Assembly: GCA_000341795.1 (NCBI GenBank) | Contig: AODO01000021.1 | Span: 1-64,000, forward strand | Length of the DNA stretch: 64,000 nucleotides | Reading direction: 5' to 3' | From: Rhodococcus triatomae BKS 15-14 | Lineage (GTDB): Bacteria; Actinomycetota; Actinomycetes; Mycobacteriales; Mycobacteriaceae | In this document: in pieces, positions 57,585 to 64,000 of the stretch | Layout of the letters: every line of letters starts with the position of its first letter | Position numbering within the stretch: position 1 is the stretch's first letter | Program-made: the position numbers and the translations under genes | The notes under the pieces: generated by a model | What the model was told of the DNA's origin: nothing | Seen by the model: only the letters and a program-made list of their open reading frames with translations | The model's database searches: none

Positions 57585-58409
57585 TCAGCGGTTGTTGTAG
57601 CCGGCGTCGACCGGGAGGGTGACACCGGTGATGTAGCGCGCCTCGTCGGACGCGAGGAAGACGATCGCGTTGCTGATGTCGACGGCCTCGATCAGCTCGA
57701 CCGGCATCGGGTTCTTGTAGGACTCGTCGTTCGCGACCTCGGGGTGCGAGTTGACGAATGCGCCGTACTCGGCGTTCGCGACCATCGGGGTGTTGACACC
57801 CGTCGGGTGGATGGTGTTGACGCGAATGAAGTGCTTGGCCAACTGCTTCGAGTACAGCCGCATCAGGCCGACGACGCCGTGCTTGGCGGCCGAGTAACCG
57901 GCCTGGCCGGGGAACGTGTTGAGGCCGATGCTGGTGAGGCCGGCGGCCGAGCTGGTGATGGCGATGGATCCGCCCTCGCCGCGCTCGATCATGCCGGGCA
58001 CCGCGACCTCGAGGACGTGCCACACGCCGGTGAGCATGGTGTCGACGGCGTCGTGCCAGGCCTGCGGCTCGCTGCCCTGGTCGATCACGGGCATGATGCC
58101 CGCGTTCGGGACCAGGATGTCGACGTGTCCGAACTGCTCGATGCCGGCATCGTAGGCGCGCTGGACGTCCTCGCGGTTGCGCACGTCGCCGATGGTGGTG
58201 ACGATGCGGCCGCCGGCCGCCTTGACGAGGCGCTCGGTCTCGGCGAGGTCGTCCTCGGTCGCCATCGGGTAGAAGACGGTCGGGATCTGCGCGCAGATGT
58301 CCATGCCGATGATCGCGGCACCCTCTTCCGCCAGGCGGACCGCGTGGGCACGACCCTGACCCCGCGCGACGCCGGTGATGAATGCAACCTTGCCTTCGAG
58401 CCTGCTCAT
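57585..58409 (-). CDS. Mycofactocin-coupled SDR-family oxidoreductase
   Basis: A 274-residue SDR with the mycofactocin-type nucleotide motif TGVARGQGRAHAVRLAEEG and the insertion after the second strand (about 38-58). Catalytic Ser in ITSSAAGL, Tyr and Lys in YSAAK. It should oxidise an alcohol to an aldehyde or ketone with non-exchangeable NAD. It is paired with ALDH and is a paralogue of the SDR at 16992. The gap 58410-58544 upstream holds no gene and no clear operator. Confidence 0.92.
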   Translation of the reverse strand: MSRLEGKVAFITGVARGQGRAHAVRLAEEGAAIIGMDICAQIPTVFYPMATEDDLAETERLVKAAGGRIVTTIGDVRNREDVQRAYDAGIEQFGHVDILVPNAGIMPVIDQGSEPQAWHDAVDTMLTGVWHVLEVAVPGMIERGEGGSIAITSSAAGLTSIGLNTFPGQAGYSAAKHGVVGLMRLYSKQLAKHFIRVNTIHPTGVNTPMVANAEYGAFVNSHPEVANDESYKNPMPVELIEAVDISNAIVFLASDEARYITGVTLPVDAGYNNR

Positions 58410-58544
58410 GGGATTCCTTCTCTCGATGACTGTGTCAACCCGGACGCGGTCGCCGGCCGGCGACCGATCAGCTCGGGGAATCGACCACCCGGAATGCGGG
58501 GGATCTGGGCGCGGGCGGGTTTCCCGCAGCCGCTGTGAGTGCCG

Positions 58545-59558
58545 TCACAGGACGCTACCCGCGGCAGGAGAACCAGTCAACACCTGACATAGATCGTCAT
58601 TCGTCTCACGTCCAATGCTTCCCACCTGGTAGCAGGCGTGCGCCTCGTCCTGCTCGAACGAGAGCAGCCGGCACATCCGCACGGCCCGCTCGTCGTCCGG
58701 GTCGATGCGCATCAGCGCGATCTGGGCACCCGCGTCACGCAGCGCGACGAGCGCTCGGACCAGCAGCGCGGAACCGAGCCCCCGACCGGAGGCACGATCC
58801 GAGACGACGAGGGCCCCGAGCCGTGCCGCGCGAAGCTCCTCGTGCTCGTGCAGCGCCGGATCGAGGCGCACGTAGCCGGCCGGCACGCCACCCAGCGACG
58901 CGGTGATCGCGAGCCCGGAATCGTCGGCGCGAGAAAGGCTGTCGCGGTGGCGTGCCGGCATCGCGGTGGCCGCTGCCACCTCCGCCATGTCCGCGGCGAC
59001 GGCGGCCACCGGCACCGGTTCCGACAACGTCGCCTCGGTCGCCACGGGATCGAGGGGTTCCGCCCACGGCCCCGACAGGTGACGCAGCAACGTCCACTGC
59101 CGCCGAACGGCGGGCACCTGGAAACGCGTCGTCAGCCGACCCGCGGCGGGGTGCGATCCGTAGGACCACGCCCGCAGGGTCCGGGCGCCCGTCCCCGCCC
59201 ACCCGCCGTCACCGGTGGTGTCCAGCCCCAGCTCCTCGACCAGGAGCGTGGCGATCCCACGCGATCGATAGTCGGGGTCGACGACGAACTGCACCGCGCC
59301 GAGCCCGTCGACGTCGACGGCGAGACGCAGGTAGGCAACCACCACCCACGGGACGTCCGGCCGGACACTGAGGTCACGACGGGCCCGGATCGGCAGGTGC
59401 CACACCCGCTCCCCCTCGGACGGGCGGGCGTCCAGGTCACGCGGGTCGATGGCCGAGAAACCCGCCTCGGCGTCGTACTCCGCCGCTCGTCGTACCAGCG
59501 CGAGCACCTCGTCACGGTCGTCGACTGGCAGCTCGTCGCACCACCGGTAAGAGATCAT
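58545..59558 (-). CDS. Tandem GNAT-domain acetyltransferase, MshD-like
   Basis: A 337-residue protein with two GNAT domains, the layout of mycothiol synthase MshD. The N-terminal domain has VVDPDYRSRGIATLLVEEL, and the C-terminal domain has LVVSDRASGRGLGSALLVRAL (both pyrophosphate-binding segments), then IDPDDERAVRMCRLLSFE. MshD is usually about 315 residues. It is divergent from the Rieske oxygenase gene and next to its operators, so it may act on a pathway compound instead of mycothiol. GAGGAG site before the start at 59558. Confidence 0.78.
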   Translation of the reverse strand: MISYRWCDELPVDDRDEVLALVRRAAEYDAEAGFSAIDPRDLDARPSEGERVWHLPIRARRDLSVRPDVPWVVVAYLRLAVDVDGLGAVQFVVDPDYRSRGIATLLVEELGLDTTGDGGWAGTGARTLRAWSYGSHPAAGRLTTRFQVPAVRRQWTLLRHLSGPWAEPLDPVATEATLSEPVPVAAVAADMAEVAAATAMPARHRDSLSRADDSGLAITASLGGVPAGYVRLDPALHEHEELRAARLGALVVSDRASGRGLGSALLVRALVALRDAGAQIALMRIDPDDERAVRMCRLLSFEQDEAHACYQVGSIGRETNDDLCQVLTGSPAAGSVL

Positions 59559-59586
59559 TCCAACTCCTCGTCGAGCGAATGTGCAG

Positions 59587-59672
59587 GTAAATCTAACGGT
59601 CATCGGTTTAGGCCGCAAGGGTGCGGCAGCAGCCGAGGGTTTACAAGCTAAATCTAAATGATTTAGATTTAG
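59587..59672. promoter_or_regulatory. Two CTAAATCT-N9-AGATTTAG operators in the GNAT/oxygenase divergent promoter
   Basis: Site 3 (59587-59611) has arms GTAAATCT and CGGTTTAG with a 9-bp centre. Site 4 (59648-59672) is a perfect 25-bp palindrome with full arms. They match the layout at 52941 and 53016. Site 4 lies 78 bp upstream of the oxygenase start. Confidence 0.7.
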
Positions 59673-59749
59673 GGCATTGGATCGGCGGTCCGGGAGCGAG
59701 CTCGCCCCTGGATCCGGCCGACGACCCAGACGAGAATGGAGGTAACCCG

Positions 59750-60919
59750 ATGACCGAGGTCGGAGCACCCCGCGAAGAACGCATCCGGCGGGCACTGGAT
59801 CACCTGCGCAACGACACCACCGACGAGTTCGAGCACATCACCTGGTTCGAACCGGTCGAGTTCACCGACCCGGAGATCGCGAAGCGCGAGCGGGATCGCG
59901 TCTTCGGCCGGGTGCCGACCATCGTCGCCCACGGCTCGGAGATCCCGCGCGCCGGAGACTTCTTCACCCTCCAGATGCCGCGGAACAACGTCATCGTCGT
60001 TCGTCAGCGGGACGGGAGCGTCAAGACGCTGGTGAACCAGTGCCGCCACCGCGGCGCCATGGTGGAGAAGGAGGAGAAGGGCCGGTGCCGGCTGTTCTCC
60101 TGCCCGTACCACCGCTGGTCGTACGACACCGACGGAACGCTCCGCACGATCACCCGCGACAACACCTTCGGTGACGCCGACCGCGCGGAGCGCAACCTCG
60201 TCCAGCTGCCCACCGAGGAGCGGCACGGCTTCATCTGGGTCGTCGACGACGCGGACGCGACCATCGACGTCGCGGGCTGGCTCGGCCGCGACATGGACGA
60301 CATCCTCGCCTCGCAGGACCTCGGCACGAAGGTGACCACCCGGGTCCAGGTGTTCGAGGAGCCCGTCAACTGGAAACTGATGCAGGACGCGTTCCTCGAC
60401 GGCTACCACATCCAGTACGCGCACCCGAACACCGCGGCGAAGCACATCCACACCAACGTGATGGCCTTCGAGGACTTCGGTCACCACTGCCGGTTCATGA
60501 ATCTCCGCAAGACCATCGACCGGTGGATCGAGGAGGATCCCGGCGACCGCAGTCTCGCCGAGCACACGACCGAGACTTACTTCATAGGCCCGAACAGCAC
60601 CCTGCTGCGGCAGCCCGATCACTACCAGCTGCTCACCTTCCGGCCGCACCCGAGCGACCCGCAGCAGTGCCGCATGGAGATCCGCCTGGTCTGCCCGACC
60701 CTCGAGGACAGCGGATGGACCGAGGAACGCTGGAACCGCATCTGGGACAAGAACGTCGAGATCCTGGTCGCGGTCCTGCACAACGAGGACTTCCCGATCC
60801 TGCGCGACTCGCAGCGCGCGATGACCAGCGCCAACGCCGGCAACATGCTCCTGGGCCAGAACGAGGTCGCCAACCAGGTCTTCCGCCGCGAAATCCAGAA
60901 ACTCGTCAGCGAGAACTGA
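59750..60919 (+). CDS. Rieske [2Fe-2S] non-heme iron oxygenase, alpha subunit
   Basis: A 389-residue oxygenase subunit. The Rieske centre has Cys98-x-His100 and Cys118-x2-His121. The mononuclear iron site has Asp217-x2-His220-x4-His225 and probably Asp353. No beta subunit gene is adjacent, so it is probably an alpha-only enzyme of the KshA/VanA-like class. It hydroxylates or demethylates an aromatic or alicyclic compound. GGAGGT before the ATG at 59750. It is co-transcribed with the acyl-CoA dehydrogenase gene. Confidence 0.94.
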   Translation: MTEVGAPREERIRRALDHLRNDTTDEFEHITWFEPVEFTDPEIAKRERDRVFGRVPTIVAHGSEIPRAGDFFTLQMPRNNVIVVRQRDGSVKTLVNQCRHRGAMVEKEEKGRCRLFSCPYHRWSYDTDGTLRTITRDNTFGDADRAERNLVQLPTEERHGFIWVVDDADATIDVAGWLGRDMDDILASQDLGTKVTTRVQVFEEPVNWKLMQDAFLDGYHIQYAHPNTAAKHIHTNVMAFEDFGHHCRFMNLRKTIDRWIEEDPGDRSLAEHTTETYFIGPNSTLLRQPDHYQLLTFRPHPSDPQQCRMEIRLVCPTLEDSGWTEERWNRIWDKNVEILVAVLHNEDFPILRDSQRAMTSANAGNMLLGQNEVANQVFRREIQKLVSEN

Positions 60920-60972
60920 CACCGAACACCAGGACGGGACGCCGTGGAGCGTCCCGTCCGTAGGAGGCTCAC

Positions 60973-62124
60973 GTGGAGAGCGATCTCTTCGAGAAGGATC
61001 ACGAACTGTTCCGCGACTCGGTCCGGGGGTTCGTCGACAAGCAGGTCGTCCCGAACCTGGAGAAATGGGACGCCGACCGGCTGATCGACCGCGAGACCTG
61101 GCTCGCCGCGGGCCGTCAGGGCCTGCTCGGCCTCACCGTGCCCGAGGAGTTCGGTGGCCCCGGCGAATCCGATTACCGGTACCGGGTGGTGATCCAGGAG
61201 GAGATCGCCCGCGTCGGCGCGTCGGCGCTGCAGTCGGGCTTCTCCACCAACGACGACATCGTCCTGAACTACCTGTTGCGGCACGCCGACGACGAGCAGA
61301 AGCGCCGCTGGCTGCCGGGCTTCGTGACCGGCGAGACGATCGGCGCGATCGCGATGAGCGAACCGGCCGCGGGGAGCGATCTGCGCGCCGTCACCACCTC
61401 CGCCGTCCAGGACGGCGACGAGTGGGTGCTCAACGGTGCCAAGACGTTCATCACCAGCGGCATCCTCGCCGACCTGGTGATCGTCTTCGCCAAGACCGAC
61501 CAGGACGCCGGGTCGAAAGCGTTCAGCCTGTTCGTCGTCGAGGACGGGACACCCGGGTTCTCCCGCGGCCGCAAGCTGGACAAGGTGGGCCTGCACGCAC
61601 AGGACACCGCCGAACTCTTCTTCGACAACGTCCGTATCCCCCACGACAACCTCCTCGGCGACCGCGGAGCCGGGTTCGCCTACCTGATGCAGTCACTGCC
61701 GCTGGAACGCCTCGGCATCGGTATCGCCGCGCAGGTCTCGGCGGAGGCCGTGTTCTCCTGGACGATGGACTACGTCCGGGAGCGCACCGCGTTCGGCAAA
61801 CGGATCGGCGAATTCCAGGGCATGGGTTTCGATCTCGCGAAACTGCGTACCGCGATCGAGGTCTCCCGGAGCTACATCGATCGGTGCATCCGTGAGTACA
61901 ACCAGGGCACCCTGACGGCCGTCGACGCGTCGAAGGCGAAGCTCTGGGCCACCGAGTTGCAGGGACAGGTCGTCGACGCCGGCGTCCAGTACCACGGCGG
62001 CTACGGCTACATGATGGAATATCCCGTCGCCAAGGCCTACATCGACCACCGGATCCAGCGAATCTACGGCGGCACCAACGAGATCATGAAGGAAATCATC
62101 CACCGGGACCTGATGAAGGCCTGA
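60973..62124 (+). CDS. Acyl-CoA dehydrogenase
   Basis: A 383-residue FAD enzyme; IAMSEPAAGSDLRA and WVLNGAKTFITSG are the FAD and substrate segments, and Glu370 in YGGTNEIMKE is the catalytic base. It is a clear paralogue of the enzyme at 42341, with matching length and active-site place. The GTG start follows GTAGGAGG, 53 bp after the oxygenase stop. The pairing suggests that oxygenation and acyl-CoA oxidation are in one pathway. Confidence 0.95.
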   Translation: MESDLFEKDHELFRDSVRGFVDKQVVPNLEKWDADRLIDRETWLAAGRQGLLGLTVPEEFGGPGESDYRYRVVIQEEIARVGASALQSGFSTNDDIVLNYLLRHADDEQKRRWLPGFVTGETIGAIAMSEPAAGSDLRAVTTSAVQDGDEWVLNGAKTFITSGILADLVIVFAKTDQDAGSKAFSLFVVEDGTPGFSRGRKLDKVGLHAQDTAELFFDNVRIPHDNLLGDRGAGFAYLMQSLPLERLGIGIAAQVSAEAVFSWTMDYVRERTAFGKRIGEFQGMGFDLAKLRTAIEVSRSYIDRCIREYNQGTLTAVDASKAKLWATELQGQVVDAGVQYHGGYGYMMEYPVAKAYIDHRIQRIYGGTNEIMKEIIHRDLMKA

Positions 62125-62146
62125 CAGGCTCGGCACGACACACCCG

Positions 62147-62184
62147 GAACGCCGGGGACCCGATTGGGCGGGTCCCCGGCGTTC
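62147..62184 (+). terminator. Terminator after the oxygenase-dehydrogenase operon
   Basis: Perfect 16-bp stem (62147-62162 with 62169-62184) and ATTGGG loop. Confidence 0.8.
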
Positions 62185-62260
62185 GCGCGTCCCGGGTCAT
62201 GTCGTACCCAGGTGCCACAGTGTGCGTCGACCGGCCGACGTCAGCAGTGGAGGACCACCC

Positions 62261-63064
62261 TTGGAGCTTGCCGCAACCATCGCAGTGTTGTTGCTCGTGG
62301 CCGCCGGACTGGGCTTGACGGGCATTCGACTGACGCGAGACCCGGCACGCCGCGCCGAGTACGTCGCGACGATCTCCGCGATCCGCTGGTGGATGGTCCC
62401 GGCGGCGGTTCTCCACCTGACCGTCGTCGTCTGTACCTACGCCGCTTTGACTGCGCTCTTTCCGCTGCTCGGTTGGGGTTGGTGGAGACTCTTCGGCGGC
62501 GTGGGGAACGTCGCGCTGGGCCAAACCGGCGAACAGGGTCTCGGGTGGTCGATCGTCGGGTTCGCCATACCCGTGGTGGTCACAGCGCTCGTGCCCGTCC
62601 TCGCGTTCAACGAAGAGGTTGCCTTCCGCGACGGCAGCAATCTCGAATCCTGGCAGTCCGGCCTGCTTCGGCAGGCCAGATTCGGCCTCGCCCACAGCCT
62701 GTTCGCCGGTGTCCCCATCGCCGCCGGCCTGGCTCTGATTCTCAGCGGGCTCTACTACCGGCGCATCTATGTGGTCGCGGCTCGCCGCAGCCCCGGGTCG
62801 CAACCGAGCCCGACTCCCGCGCCGAGCGTGCCCGAGCTTCCAGCGCTGCCCGCATCGGGGAACTACGACCCGGAGGAATGGGATGCGGCGTTGGCCGCCC
62901 GCGCCGCGGTCCGCGCGCGGCGCCTGGCGCACTCGACAGGCGAGGTCGACACCGAAGTACCGCTGCGCGCGCCGCGAGCGGTGGCGACGGCGGCCGCCGC
63001 ACACACGGTGTCCAACTGGTTCGTGTGTCTGGCACTGCTCGGGTTCCTGATGGCGGGAGTGTAG
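62261..63064 (+). CDS. Putative CPBP-type (CAAX protease-like) membrane protein
   Basis: A 267-residue membrane protein with helices at about 3-22, 40-65, 95-120, 145-170 and 245-265. Candidate CPBP motifs are EEVAFR (the EExxxR motif), FGLAHSLFAG (FxxxH) and HTVSN near the C-terminus (HxxxN). The order is less compact than in typical CPBP proteases because a polar, Pro-rich loop of about 70 residues precedes the last helix, so the call is tentative. TTG start at 62261 after GGAGG; an upstream GTG at 62222 is possible. Confidence 0.5.
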   Translation: MELAATIAVLLLVAAGLGLTGIRLTRDPARRAEYVATISAIRWWMVPAAVLHLTVVVCTYAALTALFPLLGWGWWRLFGGVGNVALGQTGEQGLGWSIVGFAIPVVVTALVPVLAFNEEVAFRDGSNLESWQSGLLRQARFGLAHSLFAGVPIAAGLALILSGLYYRRIYVVAARRSPGSQPSPTPAPSVPELPALPASGNYDPEEWDAALAARAAVRARRLAHSTGEVDTEVPLRAPRAVATAAAAHTVSNWFVCLALLGFLMAGV

Positions 63065-63437
63065 GAAGGTTTCGCACCGTCGCGAGTCGATGGTCCTCGG
63101 GCACCACGACTTGGATGTGCTGGGTACCGATGCGGACGGGTCGGAGTCGTCGGGGTGCCGGGATGACCAGGCGCCACAACCCCGAAAAGGTGGTCCCTGA
63201 GACCAGCGCGGGCGGTGATCTGCAGGCCATGTCGAGCAGCGGCCCGGATTGCTCATACCGCCGACGAGAGATGATCGTCCTGGCCCTCGAAAGCAGGAGC
63301 ACACAACCTGTTTCGTCCACGGCTGGCAGATACTGGCGGGTTCGTGCATCAAGTGCACCTGGTTACGTCCGGTTCGGCGCGGAAGAGTTGTGCGGCTGAT
63401 GCTTGGGGATGTGTGGCTGCGTTGGTCGAGCTGTGGG
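63065..63437. other. Intergenic stretch without a recognisable gene
   Basis: 373 bp between the membrane protein and the AraC-type gene. Short ORFs on both strands lack ribosome-binding sites and family motifs. The composition is less GC-rich than most of the window. It may contain remnants of older genes; nothing specific could be named. Confidence 0.4.
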
Positions 63438-64000
63438 TCAGGTGGGCGTTCGCGCGGCGTCGGGTGTTGTTCCTGTCCAGGTGCGGAAGGCTCGGTAGAA
63501 CGAGTTGGTGTCGTCGTAGCCCAGGAGATAGGCGATGTCGGCGGTGCGTAGGTCGTCGCGGGTGAGGTAGCGGCGGGCGAGTTCCTCGCGGGTGGTGGCG
63601 AGGACTTGTTTGTAGGTGGTGCCTTCGTGGGTGAGTTGGCGTTGCAGGGTGCGTGCGCTGATGGCGAGCTTGGTGGTCACGGTGGCCATGGAGCTGTCGC
63701 CGGCGGGAAGCATCTCGATCAGTGCTGCGCGTACCTGGTCGGCGGTGGAGGCCCCGGCTTCGAGGTCGCTGAGGCGGCGGCGTAGTTCAGGAGCCATGAA
63801 TCGCCACATTGTGTCGTTCTCGGTGAGGAACGCGCGACGGGCGTCGGTGTGCGTGAACGCCACGCTGTGCACGGGACTGCGGGTGACGCGTCCGCCGAGA
63901 TACTTCTCGAGCTCGCCGTCAGTCTGGGGGTTGGATGGCGCGGTGAGACGCGAGGGACGGATTCGGTGGCGGGTGCCGATGCGTGCGAGGGCCACCCAGA
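63438..64000 (-). CDS. AraC-family transcriptional regulator (5' end outside window)
   Basis: The last about 187 residues of an AraC-type regulator. The two helix-turn-helix motifs lie near the C-terminus: ATVTTKLAISARTLQRQL and RTADIAYLLGYDDTNSFYRAFRTWTG. The frame stays open to the window edge, so the ligand-binding domain continues beyond 64000; relatives are about 330-350 residues. A GTG near 63995 is not the likely start. Target genes are not visible. Confidence 0.85.
   Translation of the reverse strand, partial: WVALARIGTRHRIRPSRLTAPSNPQTDGELEKYLGGRVTRSPVHSVAFTHTDARRAFLTENDTMWRFMAPELRRRLSDLEAGASTADQVRAALIEMLPAGDSSMATVTTKLAISARTLQRQLTHEGTTYKQVLATTREELARRYLTRDDLRTADIAYLLGYDDTNSFYRAFRTWTGTTPDAARTPT

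Noticed and set aside
63065-63437. Small genes between the CPBP-like and AraC-type genes
   Set aside because: Frames on both strands lack ribosome-binding sites, conserved motifs and typical codon use.

Overview
The window looks like chromosomal DNA of a high-GC, mycolic-acid-containing actinobacterium, most likely a Rhodococcus. Reasons: two antigen-85-type mycolyltransferases sit next to the complete galactan/arabinan block aftB-ubiA-PAP2-glfT2-glf; several proteins carry LGFP cell-wall repeats; there are mycofactocin-type dehydrogenases and a mycothiol-synthase-like protein; and the gene order follows parts of the Mycobacterium tuberculosis Rv3803c-Rv3818 and Rv3834c-Rv3836 regions. No rRNA, tRNA, CRISPR array, prophage or transposase gene was seen.

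Layout. 1-10.3 kb, minus strand: envelope block for mycolate transfer and arabinogalactan assembly, read as a tightly overlapping operon from glf down to aftB, with the two mycolyltransferases downstream under their own promoter regions. 10.3-17.9 kb: accessory genes (MerR regulator, arylamine N-acetyltransferase, VIT-type metal transporter, P450-TetR pair, secreted lipase, TetR, mycofactocin-type SDR). 17.9-26.8 kb: cell-wall and lipid housekeeping (SpoIID/LytB-type protein, secreted amidase, HAD phosphatase, DUF218 protein, acyltransferase, MBL-Rieske protein). 26.8-32.3 kb: acyl-CoA synthetase with divergent TetR, serS, and the Rv3835/Rv3836 pair. 32.3-34.7 kb: a PE-PPE-EspG-like trio without any ESX machinery. 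34.7-62.1 kb: a large CoA-dependent catabolic region with beta-oxidation enzymes, acyl-CoA ligase, two nitronate-monooxygenase-like flavoproteins, two acyl-CoA dehydrogenases, ALDH, SDRs, a Rieske oxygenase and a separately located ferredoxin reductase, interspersed with four TetR regulators. 62.2-64 kb: a CPBP-type membrane protein and the 3' part of an AraC-type regulator that runs off the window.

Regulatory signals tie genes together. GTnACAGCG-type 9-mers resembling MtrA sites precede both mycolyltransferases and the SpoIID/amidase divergent pair. A 25-bp operator, CTAAATCT-N9-AGATTTAG, occurs in the reductase/SDR divergent promoter and again about 6.6 kb away in the GNAT/Rieske-oxygenase divergent promoter, which suggests the oxygenase and its likely reductase form one regulon. 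A third motif, TTAGCKAKCG, links two promoter regions of the beta-oxidation part. Two short elements with matching 19-bp terminal inverted repeats look like MITEs. Many genes are separated by long perfect hairpins that look like terminators.

All functional statements come from reading motifs by eye; no database search was possible. Start codons were chosen from ribosome-binding sites, overlaps and family length, and are flagged where uncertain.
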